A stretch of DNA of 64,000 nt from Candidatus Bathyarchaeota archaeon (GTDB lineage Archaea > Thermoproteota > Bathyarchaeia > 40CM-2-53-6). This document shows positions 15,095 to 23,716 of this stretch, in pieces. The translations under genes and the position numbers were made by a program. The stretch is from assembly GCA_005888755.1 (NCBI GenBank), contig VBBQ01000028.1, positions 84,736 through 148,735 of the forward strand, given 5' to 3'. A model generated the notes under the pieces. That model saw only the letters and a list, made by a program, of their open reading frames with translations. It did not search any database and was not told where the DNA came from. Numbering within the stretch: the first letter of the stretch is position 1; every line of letters begins with the position of its first letter.

Positions 15095-15655
15095 TTACCT
15101 CTTTGTCTTCAGAATATCCGACTTCGTAAGAATACCAACAATATTCTCGCCCTTCGCAACGAGGACGCCGTAGTTGCTCTGCAACAACCCTAGGACCAGA
15201 TCAATGGGAGTATCACTATTAACCACCGGCAACGGCGAATCCATAATCTCCCGAACCTTGAGACCAAGCACCGACTCTAGGGACTCGCCCCGCGCCGCCC
15301 GATCCAGAATCGTTTTCTCGGAAACACTTCCCACAGATCTTCCGCCCTCAAAGACCGGGAGCTGCGAATAGCCCCTACGCCTCATCAAGTCTACAGCATC
15401 GCGGACAAGCTGCGTTCTTGCCACAGACACGACAGGACGACTGATCAGCTCATCCACCCGACGCGCAGGACTCTCAACACCCGCTCGTTCTAAAGCACTG
15501 AAAAGTCTCTGCACCACCGAATAAGATGGATCAACTGAGCCCGCTTCGATCTTCGCGATTATCGACTGACTTACTCCAGCAGATACGGCGAGTCTGGACT
15601 GCGTTAGCCCGAGCTCTTTCCTCTTCTTTGGAATCTCCCCCAAGGATGGAAGCAT
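15095..15655 (-). CDS. HTH-CBS transcriptional regulator of the methionine genes
   Basis: 186 residues from the ATG at 15655 (a TTG at 15664 is in frame). The N-terminus is a Cro/XRE helix-turn-helix (RKELGLTQSRLAVSAGVSQS, IIAKIEAGSVDPSYS). Two CBS domains follow (ISRPVVSVARTQLVRDAVDL, GYSQLPVFEGG, then MDSPLPVVNSDTPIDLVLGL, GILTKSDIL), forming a Bateman module that binds adenosyl ligands such as SAM or ATP. It is divergent from the two MetE-like genes and a MetF-like gene, with two palindromes between, so SAM-responsive repression of methionine synthesis and of itself is a reasonable inference. Confidence 0.75.
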   Translation of the reverse strand: MLPSLGEIPKKRKELGLTQSRLAVSAGVSQSIIAKIEAGSVDPSYSVVQRLFSALERAGVESPARRVDELISRPVVSVARTQLVRDAVDLMRRRGYSQLPVFEGGRSVGSVSEKTILDRAARGESLESVLGLKVREIMDSPLPVVNSDTPIDLVLGLLQSNYGVLVAKGENIVGILTKSDILKTKR

Positions 15656-15683
15656 GCTTCCCAAGATATCGGACGGTGCTCTT

Positions 15684-15724
15684 ATTCCTATCGGAATACA
15701 GAAAGCCCCTATTCCTAACGGAAT
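15684..15724. promoter_or_regulatory. Twin palindromic operators in the methionine control region
   Basis: ATTCCTATCGGAAT (15684-15697) and ATTCCTAACGGAAT (15711-15724) are the same 14-bp palindrome (ATTCC-N4-GGAAT) 27 bases apart. They lie between the HTH-CBS regulator (minus) and the first MetE-like gene (plus), directly upstream of the plus-strand TATA box. Best explained as binding sites for the adjacent regulator. Confidence 0.75.
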
Positions 15725-15740
15725 ATGAGTATAACAGAAC

Positions 15741-15750
15741 TTATATAATT
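15741..15750 (+). promoter_or_regulatory. TATA box of the methionine operon
   Basis: TTATATAATT ends 26 bases before the ATG at 15777, predicting a leaderless or nearly leaderless mRNA. It lies 16 bases after the second palindrome. Confidence 0.7.
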
Positions 15751-15776
15751 AGAATAACTGGAACGACAACGAAAAC

Positions 15777-16754
15777 ATGTCCCCTGAGATCCAGCTTGCG
15801 GGGATTCATCCGCGGTCGGAGAAGCTGATTGAGCTTACGCGCTCTTACGAGCGGGCAAAAACCAGCTGGAGCCAAGTAGAGGTCCAACTTGAGCAGGACA
15901 CAAAAGAACTCGTCAAACTCCAAAAGAGCCTTGGCATCCGACATATCTCTGACGGAGCCCTAGGATGGCAAGATCAGCTAAGACCCATCTCGCGATCTCT
16001 CAAAGGAATAGAGTCAGGGACACGATACTCAAGATGGTTTGACACCAACACATTCTACCAAAAGCCCATCGTCGTAGGCAAGATTTCGGCCGGCGAGACC
16101 GACCCCAAGAACTTTCTCCAAACAAGACTCTTAGCAGGAGAAAAGAACCGGAAAATCACCCTACCTGGACCATATACATTCTCACAGCTCTCAGAAAACA
16201 AGTATTACGAAAAGTATCCAGACCTGCTCTTCGACATTGCAGCTGCCGAGCGCGAGATTATCAAGAACCTCAGGAATGAGGGCGTTTTGCTCTTCCAACT
16301 ATCGGAACCATGTCTGGTCTATCAACCATACCGAGAGACCTTCAGAGACGAGTCGGAAGTTGAACTCGCCCTCAGAGCAATTCGATCGGTGGTCGAAAAC
16401 AATCCCGGAGAATTTGTTATCCAGACCTATTTTGGCGACGCTTCCCCAATATTCTCCAAACTTCTAGACCTACCCGTTCGCGGTATCGGTATCGATTTGT
16501 TCGAAACTGATGTTTCCTCGCTTAGCGATCAGACCTCGAAAACACTCGTATTGGGCGTTGTTGACTCACGAGAGTCCTACGTCGAGGACCCTCGCTGGAT
16601 TGCTGACACCGCGAGAAAATTCCGCGAGCAAGTAGACGTTCAAGATCTGGTTTTCGCTTCAAATTCGGACCTCAAATTCGTGCCGCAAGGAATCGCGAAC
16701 CAAAAGCTGGAAGCTTTGTCGAAGGCATCTGAACTGTTCAAGGGGAACCGATAG
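15777..16754 (+). CDS. MetE-like protein, N-terminal-half type
   Basis: 325 residues of MetE/UROD-type barrel: SLGIRHISDGALGWQDQLRP, SRWFDTNTFYQKPIV, KITLPGPYTFSQLSEN, LLFQLSEPCLVYQPY and GIGIDLFETD. It lacks the full zinc set of the catalytic domain (its neighbour has it), so it may be a non-catalytic partner or a second methyltransferase. Its stop is followed at once by the ATG of the second MetE-like gene. Short archaeal core MetE proteins are thought to take the methyl group from a corrinoid protein instead of methyl-folate polyglutamate. Confidence 0.75.
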   Translation: MSPEIQLAGIHPRSEKLIELTRSYERAKTSWSQVEVQLEQDTKELVKLQKSLGIRHISDGALGWQDQLRPISRSLKGIESGTRYSRWFDTNTFYQKPIVVGKISAGETDPKNFLQTRLLAGEKNRKITLPGPYTFSQLSENKYYEKYPDLLFDIAAAEREIIKNLRNEGVLLFQLSEPCLVYQPYRETFRDESEVELALRAIRSVVENNPGEFVIQTYFGDASPIFSKLLDLPVRGIGIDLFETDVSSLSDQTSKTLVLGVVDSRESYVEDPRWIADTARKFREQVDVQDLVFASNSDLKFVPQGIANQKLEALSKASELFKGNR

Positions 16755-17960
16755 ATGTCGAAGCTCTTTCCAGTTCAGGAGATCGGAAGTCTCGCCAAGC
16801 CCAAATGGAGAACGAAGGGACTGCGACAACCCCTCTCCGCACAGGACCTTTCCGAGGCCGAAGGATGGGCTGAGAAGCTCGGGATTGATGACTTTCATGA
16901 CCGAGCCAAAAGCATTCTCAAGACTAGCGACGACAAGACTCGAACAAAGGAAGTTCTGGAACTCTCCACTATGTACGGCCTCCGCCTCTTCGAAACCGCT
17001 GGGATAGACAACGACGGCGTTGGGGGAGAGCAGCAGCGAGTCGAAATGTACGAGCATGTAATCAAGGCCGTACAGGGAATGCACCTCCTTGGCCACGTCC
17101 ACTCCTTTGACTACAAATACTTCAACAAGGGAGTCGCAGAATCAAAGATTTCGCGGAAGCATCCCATCTACGCTCCGGAATTCTCTGATGTCAAGAAATA
17201 CGCCCATCGAGCCGTGAAGGTTCCGATTACTGGACCGTACACGCTAGTGGATTGGTCCTTCAGCGGATACTACGTCCAGAAGCAGCGCGCGTCTTCTCCT
17301 AAGACACGAAAGATCGAGGCAAAGCGAGAATTCCTACAAGATATCGTAGAGCAAGTCGTACGGCCTGAAATCCGAGACCTAGTCAATGCCGGAGCGTCTT
17401 GGATCCAGATAGATGAGCCAGCGGTGACCGCGCATCCAGAACCTCAGGAGATGGAGCTGTTTGTCGAAGCATGGAACGAAACAGTTAGGGGATTCAGCTG
17501 CAAGTTCAGCGACCACACCTGCTACCCATCCGAGATAGGATACAAAGTTCTCGCAGAGTACGCACCGAAGCTGGACAAGTGCGACCAGCTCGCGTTAGAG
17601 TTTGCCAACCGAGATACTTCCCGTCTCGGAGTCGATGCGAGCTCAAGAGAAGGATACAGCGACCTCAAACACTTCGTCGATGCTGGTTTCAGCGGAGAAT
17701 TCGGGCTTGGTGTCGCTCACGTGCACGACTTCACAGGAAACGTGTCCTCCGGCGCCGGAGAGGCCGTGGGTCGAGACCTGATCGAGTCTCCGGAACTAGT
17801 GCGGGACCGGCTCCTCTACGCCACGAAAATCGTCGGGAATCCAGCAAAGATCTGGGCGAACCCGGACTGCGGCCTCAGAACCAGGACATGGGACGTTTCA
17901 TTTGCGAAGCTTGCAAACATCACGAAGGGTGCTGAACTAGCCAGGGAGGCGTTCGAATGA
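16755..17960 (+). CDS. metE: Methionine synthase, catalytic MetE (core type)
   Basis: 401 residues covering only the C-terminal catalytic barrel of cobalamin-independent methionine synthase. Zinc ligands are visible: DHTCYPSE (His and Cys) and ANPDCGLRTR (final Cys). Homocysteine-binding EIGSLAKPKWR and WIQIDEPAV are also present. It transfers a methyl group to homocysteine to make methionine. It begins directly at the stop of the other MetE-like gene and overlaps the MetF-like gene by 4 bases (ATGA), so the three are an operon under the HTH-CBS regulator. Confidence 0.85.
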   Translation: MSKLFPVQEIGSLAKPKWRTKGLRQPLSAQDLSEAEGWAEKLGIDDFHDRAKSILKTSDDKTRTKEVLELSTMYGLRLFETAGIDNDGVGGEQQRVEMYEHVIKAVQGMHLLGHVHSFDYKYFNKGVAESKISRKHPIYAPEFSDVKKYAHRAVKVPITGPYTLVDWSFSGYYVQKQRASSPKTRKIEAKREFLQDIVEQVVRPEIRDLVNAGASWIQIDEPAVTAHPEPQEMELFVEAWNETVRGFSCKFSDHTCYPSEIGYKVLAEYAPKLDKCDQLALEFANRDTSRLGVDASSREGYSDLKHFVDAGFSGEFGLGVAHVHDFTGNVSSGAGEAVGRDLIESPELVRDRLLYATKIVGNPAKIWANPDCGLRTRTWDVSFAKLANITKGAELAREAFE

Positions 17961-18862
17961 GACTGAGTGATCGTGCTAGGCACCATAACCTCGTTACCAT
18001 TGAGCTTATTCCGGACAGAGTTGTTCCGAGTGATTTAGCCCTCTTGAAGGGCCGAGTTGACGCTATCACGGTTCCCGCCCTAAGGAATGGCCACGATGAC
18101 CCTAGCTATCCAAGGTCTTTCCCGGTGACCCCGCAGCGGAGAAGCCTCGCTTCCGCCACTATCATCAACAGGGCTGGGATAACCGCTGTTCCTTCGCTAA
18201 CATGTCGCGATTGCCGCAGGTCAGATCTCTCGATGATCGCGAACCAAGTGGAAGACGGGCTTGGAAACGTTCTGATCGTATATGGAGACCCTTACCCAGA
18301 GCCGCGTCCCGGGACTTACGAGTTCACCAAAACGAACGAGCTAATTCGAGAGATCTCTTCGCTGAGCGGTGGACGCCATCCGTGCATTGGGGCGGTGACC
18401 AACCAGCACGCTAATGACAGGGAAAACGAAATCTCTCGAACAATATCACGTGTCGATGCAGGCGCAGACTTCATCGTTACAAACGTCGCCTTCGACGCAG
18501 ACAGGGTACTTGAGCATAGAGACTCTCTGCTCGAAGCAGGGTTAAACGTACCACTCTTCATCCAAGTCTCCATTCCCCTCAGCCTAGACAATGTATTGTT
18601 TGTGAGCCAAAAATTCGACATCCCTGTCCCAGTTCACGTTAAGAACAAACTGTTGAACGATCCTATTGGAGGAAGTCTAGCTGTTGCAACAGAAGCCTAC
18701 GAGGCTCTACGCGGAGAGGCGAACGGTATACACTTCTCATATCTATTCAGACAACGAAACCCGATCCCCACCTATCGGCATTTGTTGGAGACAATTGGAG
18801 TAGGAGGCCCGGAGCTGGCTCCGCTAGCCGCCTCCACCGTGAAAACACTCTCCTCCTCGTAG
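17957..18862 (+). CDS. MetF-like methylenetetrahydrofolate reductase
   Basis: 301 residues of TIM-barrel MTHFR type: NLVTIELIPDRV, AITVPALRNG, PSLTCRDCRRSDL, NVLIVYGDPY, and GADFIVTNVAFDADRV. The segments match MetF (E..P near the start, TCR, GD-P, DF-TQ-FD replaced by DFIVTNVAFD). It probably supplies methyl-tetrahydrofolate or a pterin analogue for methionine synthesis. The ATG overlaps the metE stop by 4 bases. No C-terminal SAM-regulatory domain, so regulation is probably transcriptional. Confidence 0.75.
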   Translation: MRLSDRARHHNLVTIELIPDRVVPSDLALLKGRVDAITVPALRNGHDDPSYPRSFPVTPQRRSLASATIINRAGITAVPSLTCRDCRRSDLSMIANQVEDGLGNVLIVYGDPYPEPRPGTYEFTKTNELIREISSLSGGRHPCIGAVTNQHANDRENEISRTISRVDAGADFIVTNVAFDADRVLEHRDSLLEAGLNVPLFIQVSIPLSLDNVLFVSQKFDIPVPVHVKNKLLNDPIGGSLAVATEAYEALRGEANGIHFSYLFRQRNPIPTYRHLLETIGVGGPELAPLAASTVKTLSSS

Positions 18863-18895
18863 CCTCTTTCGAGGTCTAGGGCGAGCTTCGGATAG

Positions 18896-19489
18896 TCAAC
18901 TAGCAGTCTTTGTTGGTTCGAGAGATAATGCTGCGTCTTCACCGAGCTGAAGAGCTTTTTTCAATTCTTTCTTCATGAGTGACGGGTCATGGTTGAGGTT
19001 GAAGTAGTCCGCGAAAGTGCTTGTGGTCCTTAGCATTCTGGTTCTCCCGATCCTCTCGTCACTAATCAGATCCATATCCTTCAGCTGTTTTACATGAACA
19101 TAGGCCAGTTTTCCTCTGACGCGGACAACATAAGACTGTGTGACAGGCTGCTTGAGGGCTATGAAAGATAAGGTTCGAAGAGGTCCTGGTGTTAGAAGCG
19201 GCCTATTCGCCAGTTTCCTAACGTGTTTGGCAAATTCTGCCTTTAGTTGCATGACAAAGCGTCCATCAGGAAGTTCTACAACTTGAATCGGGCTTCCAGC
19301 CATTCTGTACCGTTCCGAAACTGCCGAGGCGATTCCACGTATTTTGTCCTCGGATCGCGCGCCTATGACAGACCCGATCATCTTGAGGTCCAGCGGACGT
19401 CCGGAGACGTATAGTGCGGCCTCGCAGAGTTGCTGTTGAAGGTCGGCAGTTTTCGGTCGAGCCGTGTTAGTCGAAACTTGTGCTTCCAT
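18896..19489 (-). CDS. scpB: ScpB, condensin-type chromosome segregation protein
   Basis: 197 residues with the two winged helices of ScpB: QLCEAALYVSGRPLDLKMIG, GSPIQVVELPDGRFVMQLK, LLTPGPLRTLSFIALKQPVT, then RTRMLRTTSTFADYFNL. It binds ScpA in the SMC-ScpA-ScpB complex that compacts and organises the chromosome. Its start overlaps the end of scpA by 23 bases. The last gene of the SMC run. Confidence 0.85.
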   Translation of the reverse strand: MEAQVSTNTARPKTADLQQQLCEAALYVSGRPLDLKMIGSVIGARSEDKIRGIASAVSERYRMAGSPIQVVELPDGRFVMQLKAEFAKHVRKLANRPLLTPGPLRTLSFIALKQPVTQSYVVRVRGKLAYVHVKQLKDMDLISDERIGRTRMLRTTSTFADYFNLNHDPSLMKKELKKALQLGEDAALSLEPTKTAS

Positions 19490-20144
19490 CGTTTTTCAGC
19501 TCGATTTCGATATCACCGAATTCGAAGGGCTGGGCGAGACCAACTCGTCCCTCTACCGCCAAGAATAGTAGCATGATGAACATTCTCACAGCCTCAAGGG
19601 GGTCCCCTTTTCCGAGGAGGGTTAGGAATGAGAGTTTCTTCCGTGTGGGGCCGGCTTCTGCGAATAATCTCTGGAGAAAGGCCTTGATGTTCTCTTCAAT
19701 CTTGACGAAGAAATCGTCAACCTGTTCGAACACTTCAGGCGTTCTGAGGATCAGTTGTGCGCTGGGCGGAAGCATCCTCTCTGCCGTCAGAACCTCAAGC
19801 AGTCCCTTGATGACCTCTTCGACAGACGTGGTCGTCGATTCATATCTCAGGGGAAAGGCTAGCGGTGGTGGGACGAAATCCGTGGGCCTCTCAAGCGGTG
19901 GCTTCGGAGGTTCTTCCATCTTGAGGATGAGTTCTGATTTCATACGAAGAAGGATTGCTGAGGAGAGGAGGGCTGTTCCGGAAACGGAGAAGTCTATGAA
20001 TCCTCGACCTCTCATCTCGTGGAGCAGCTCATCCAGCAGATTCGCGAGGTTTACGTCCCAGGGTTTGACGCGGTGAAGATGAATTAGGTCGAAGAGGACG
20101 GCATAAGGTGCTTTGAGCCAGTAGGCTTCCTCGTGAGCTGTCAG
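19467..20144 (-). CDS. scpA: ScpA, SMC kleisin subunit, probably CTG start
   Basis: The kleisin N-terminal motif is encoded upstream of the first ATG (20015): APYAVLFDLIHLHRVKPWD, then LANLLDELLHEMRGRG. An ATG start would remove this SMC-neck-binding helix. The frame is open back to a TGA about 50 bases inside smc, with no ATG, GTG or TTG. I therefore place the start at CTG 20144, which overlaps the smc stop and has AAGGAG 9 bases upstream. Length is then 225 residues, normal for short archaeal ScpA. The C-terminal winged helix (KLSFLTLLGKGDPLEAVRMF) binds the SMC head. Confidence 0.75.
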   Translation of the reverse strand: MTAHEEAYWLKAPYAVLFDLIHLHRVKPWDVNLANLLDELLHEMRGRGFIDFSVSGTALLSSAILLRMKSELILKMEEPPKPPLERPTDFVPPPLAFPLRYESTTTSVEEVIKGLLEVLTAERMLPPSAQLILRTPEVFEQVDDFFVKIEENIKAFLQRLFAEAGPTRKKLSFLTLLGKGDPLEAVRMFIMLLFLAVEGRVGLAQPFEFGDIEIELKNDGSTSFD

Positions 20145-23100
20145 TTGTTCTCGCTCCTTGATGGCAGGGACACTACCTGGCTGCTGCCTTTGTCAATGAA
20201 GACCCCGAACACTCTCTCTGCTCTGGATATTGTTGTGTCCTTGAGAGAGATTACTATGAACTGGGACATGGTGCTCCTAGATCTAAGAAGGGTCGCCAGG
20301 CGTTTTGCGTTGACCACATCCAAATGTGCGTCGATCTCATCCATTACGTAGAATGGCATCGGATGGATTTGTTGTAGTGCGAGAAGATAGCAGACCGTTG
20401 AGACAGATTTCTCTCCTCCACTGGCGCTGCCGATCGTGAGCTCGGTTTTTCCCGGGAACTGAAGCAAGACATCGAGTCCGCCCTCAAACGGGTTTTCGGG
20501 ATTGTCCAGGGCCATTCTTCCATTTCCCTCGCCTGTCATCTCGCGGAAGATGCTCTGGAATGTCTCGTTGACTTTGTTGTACGCGCTCATGAATGTGTCA
20601 AGCTTCTTCCTTTCTAGTTCGTTCATGAATTCGAGGATGGCTAGTTTCTCCCGTTCGAGTTCTCCGATCCTGACGGAGAGGTGTTTGTATCCTTCTTTTT
20701 GCGATTCGTATTGTTGCGCAGCAAGCTGGTTGATAGCGCCTATCTCGTCCCGTTCCTGTTCGAGGACGCGTTTCATGTCTTCAGCCTCCTTGATCAGGTC
20801 GGGATGAGTCTCGAGCGGTTTCTCGAAGCCGAGACCTTTGAGTTGTCCTTTGAAGATTGTTAGTTGAGCGTCGACTTCCCTAAGGCCCGATTTTAGATCG
20901 GTCACGCTTGCGTTGAGCGGGTCCATCATTTGCAGAAGCTTCCGAGTGGCTTTTTCGACTTCTACAAACTGTTCTTCGTACTTCTTTCTCTCATCTACAA
21001 CGCTGTCCAGATTCCCGACTAGCCGTTCTTTCTCCTCGTTGAACTGTTTCATCTCTTTCTCTAGTGTTTCGAGTCGGTCATGCGCTTCGTTTGCGCGGGT
21101 CTCTTCGTGATGAATTTCGGAGTCAAGTGAGCGCAGTTGTATGCGGATTTGGTCGATTCCCGGCCGGAGTGTCTCAAGAGTGGATTGTTGGGAGGATAGA
21201 TGTGATTCTAGTTCGAGCTTCTCCCGAAGAATGACCTGGTTTTCTGCGGCGGCCTGATCTCGCTCCGTCTCGAGTTGAGAGAGCGCTGACCTTCTCGAGT
21301 CAATCCTAAGCTTCGTCCTCTCTTCTTCGATAACTGCGAGGTGCCTCTTCATTTCTCCCTGCTTTTCCGCGGTCTCTTCTAGCAGCGCTCGCTCTTTTGT
21401 CATGGAGCTTACGAGGCTGTCAATTCGTCGGGTGGTCTGTTGGAGGAAGGTTCTTGTTCTCTCGAAACTTTTCTTGGCAGTTTCTACGTCTCTTGCCAAG
21501 GCTTCTCGGGTCTTGCTCGCGGACACTCGGTCCTCCAAGAGCTCGTCAAGCTCGGTCTCGATCCGATCAACGTCGGACCGTGAACGTTGCACAACCGTCT
21601 CCAGGGACTTGACGGTTTTCTCAAGAGTTTCAAGAGCGGTAGATCGCGGAACTATGTTCGAAATCTCGAGTGGGGCTCTGTAGTAACCGCTCTCGAGGCC
21701 TCCTCCGGGTTCGTACAAGTCTCCGCTGGTTACAACGCATCTCTGTCCTTTGGCTGCAGTTAGAAACGCTGCTCTTTGCGTAGTGGCGAGTATAGTATCG
21801 CCGAATACGAATTGGACGGCGGGAGCAATGGACCTATCGGATCTTATGACCTTTGAAAGTGGACCGATTATCCCTGGTGCCTGGTCAGCGTTGAGCTCGT
21901 CGTCTGGTAACTCGAGATCGTCTAGGGGTACCATCTTGACGCGTCCTAGCTTGGTGCGTTTTAGGCTCTCTATGCACTTGATTGCCACCTCAAGGTTCTT
22001 GACGACTAGCGCTTTCATCCAGCCTGCGCTCGCCGCTTGGATTGCCTTGCCGTATTCTTCTGGAAACTTGACGAGCTCTTCGAGCCGTCCGTAGACGCCT
22101 TTCAGCGCGCCTTCATCGGACATTTCTTCGATCTTCTCGATCGCTCTGTCTTCTGCTCCAAGGCTGTCCGCTAGGTTCTTTTGGGTGTTGAATTCGACGA
22201 CTGTGACACGCGCTCTCTTTGCGATTTCAAGGGCTTCGTCGATCTCTTTTCTCCGCTGGTCTTTGAGTTCGCCGTAGTCCTTTGTTTTCTGCTCGATTGA
22301 TTCGAGTCGTTTTTCTTCTTCCTTCTGAAGCTTCTCCATTTCGCGGATTCTGCTCTTCAGCTCTTCCGAGAGCTGGGCGAACTCTTTCTGGCGTGCTTCT
22401 AGCGTTTGCAAGTGGCTGGCGGTGAGGTCGAGTTTTGTGGAACTGCCTTTGCTCTGGGCGGTTAGGTTTGAGAGTTCTTTGCCAAGACCATCGATCTCGT
22501 CCTGGACCTCGCTTAGCTTCTTAGCGTCCTGGTCAATTGATGATCTGGCCGCAGTTACTTTTTGGCTTAGTTTTTCAACGTTGGACGTGGACTCCTCCAG
22601 CTTGTCTTCGACGATTTTCCTATGTGACTGGAGGCTTTTGATAGAGCTGGCTAGTGGTTTGCTCGATGTTTCCATCTCTTCCGCTTGTCTTGTGAATGAG
22701 TCGCGTTGTTTTGTCCGGGTTGAAACTAGAATCTTAGCTGTCTCCGCGGTGGATCTTGCTTCGACGATGCCCTTGCTGGCTGCGGCGATGCGTCGTTCGA
22801 TGTCAAAGAGTTCCTGATTTCCTTGGGTGACTGTCCTTTCCTCAAAGCTGCGTCTTTCCGCTTCGATCTTCGCTCTTTGCTGCGTTAGCTCTTCTCTTTC
22901 GCGTCTCACTTGATCGAGCTTGATCTGTTCCTGATCGAGCGTCTGTAACATTTCCTGGTGTCGTGTTTCGAGTGCTAGGATCTGGGCGGAGAGGATGCGG
23001 GCTTGTTGGCTGTTTATCTCGGTCTTGAGAAGGTTGGACCGTAGAAGGTCGTTTCTTTCTCTTTCAAGCTGTTCTATTCTCTGTCGGACCTCGTCAACTC

Positions 23101-23677
23101 TCGCGGAGGCGACTTTGAGGTTCAGATCCGCTTCCGATAACTGCACTCTTGCTTCGGCTTTCTTTGTCTCGAAGGTTCCGATTCCGATTAGGCTCTCCAG
23201 AATCCTTCTTCGTTCTTCTGTGCTAATCTCCGCAAGCCGGGTGATGGCGTGTTGGGAGATGAGATTGAATCCGGTGACTTGTATGTCAGCGGAGCTCATT
23301 ATGTCCTGGACTTGTTTTCGGGAGAGGCGTCGTCCGTTGAGCCGGTAGATTCCCTCTCCACCTTTCGAGAATTCTCTGGATATTGTTACGAGGTCAGAGT
23401 CGACTGGTAGCTTCCGGTCGCTGTTGTCGAACTGGACTGCGACATAGGCTGACCGTGCTCCTTCACCCTGGGACTTGTGGACTAGGTCGGATAGGCTTCT
23501 GCCTCGGAGTTCTCTTGGGCTGAGTTCGCCGAGCGCGAACTTTAGACTGTCAAGGATGTTTGATTTGCCGGATCCGTTGGGTCCGGTTATGACGGTGAAT
23601 CCGGTTCCGAGGTTGATAGAGACCTTCTTGTTGAAGGTCTTGAATCCTCGGATGTCGATTCTCTTGATGAACACCAA
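20141..23677 (-). CDS. smc: Chromosome segregation protein SMC
   Basis: 1178 residues, full length. The N-terminal ATPase half has Walker A GPNGSGKSN (residues 32-40); two long coiled coils flank a hinge in the middle (GVYGRLEELVKFPEEYGKAI ... GQRCVVTSGDLYEPGGG). The C-terminal head has signature SASGGEKSVS and Walker B FYVMDEIDAHLD. It dimerises and, with ScpA and ScpB encoded directly downstream, extrudes or holds DNA loops. The gene overlaps scpA at its stop. Confidence 0.95.
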   Translation of the reverse strand: MVFIKRIDIRGFKTFNKKVSINLGTGFTVITGPNGSGKSNILDSLKFALGELSPRELRGRSLSDLVHKSQGEGARSAYVAVQFDNSDRKLPVDSDLVTISREFSKGGEGIYRLNGRRLSRKQVQDIMSSADIQVTGFNLISQHAITRLAEISTEERRRILESLIGIGTFETKKAEARVQLSEADLNLKVASARVDEVRQRIEQLERERNDLLRSNLLKTEINSQQARILSAQILALETRHQEMLQTLDQEQIKLDQVRREREELTQQRAKIEAERRSFEERTVTQGNQELFDIERRIAAASKGIVEARSTAETAKILVSTRTKQRDSFTRQAEEMETSSKPLASSIKSLQSHRKIVEDKLEESTSNVEKLSQKVTAARSSIDQDAKKLSEVQDEIDGLGKELSNLTAQSKGSSTKLDLTASHLQTLEARQKEFAQLSEELKSRIREMEKLQKEEEKRLESIEQKTKDYGELKDQRRKEIDEALEIAKRARVTVVEFNTQKNLADSLGAEDRAIEKIEEMSDEGALKGVYGRLEELVKFPEEYGKAIQAASAGWMKALVVKNLEVAIKCIESLKRTKLGRVKMVPLDDLELPDDELNADQAPGIIGPLSKVIRSDRSIAPAVQFVFGDTILATTQRAAFLTAAKGQRCVVTSGDLYEPGGGLESGYYRAPLEISNIVPRSTALETLEKTVKSLETVVQRSRSDVDRIETELDELLEDRVSASKTREALARDVETAKKSFERTRTFLQQTTRRIDSLVSSMTKERALLEETAEKQGEMKRHLAVIEEERTKLRIDSRRSALSQLETERDQAAAENQVILREKLELESHLSSQQSTLETLRPGIDQIRIQLRSLDSEIHHEETRANEAHDRLETLEKEMKQFNEEKERLVGNLDSVVDERKKYEEQFVEVEKATRKLLQMMDPLNASVTDLKSGLREVDAQLTIFKGQLKGLGFEKPLETHPDLIKEAEDMKRVLEQERDEIGAINQLAAQQYESQKEGYKHLSVRIGELEREKLAILEFMNELERKKLDTFMSAYNKVNETFQSIFREMTGEGNGRMALDNPENPFEGGLDVLLQFPGKTELTIGSASGGEKSVSTVCYLLALQQIHPMPFYVMDEIDAHLDVVNAKRLATLLRSRSTMSQFIVISLKDTTISRAERVFGVFIDKGSSQVVSLPSRSENN

Positions 23678-23716
23678 GGCTGGGGCCCTGGACTCACTCG
23701 TAATCGTAGCGTGTTC

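Noticed and set aside
19467-20015. ScpA starting at the first ATG
   Set aside because: That start would cut off the SMC-binding kleisin motif encoded in frame directly upstream.
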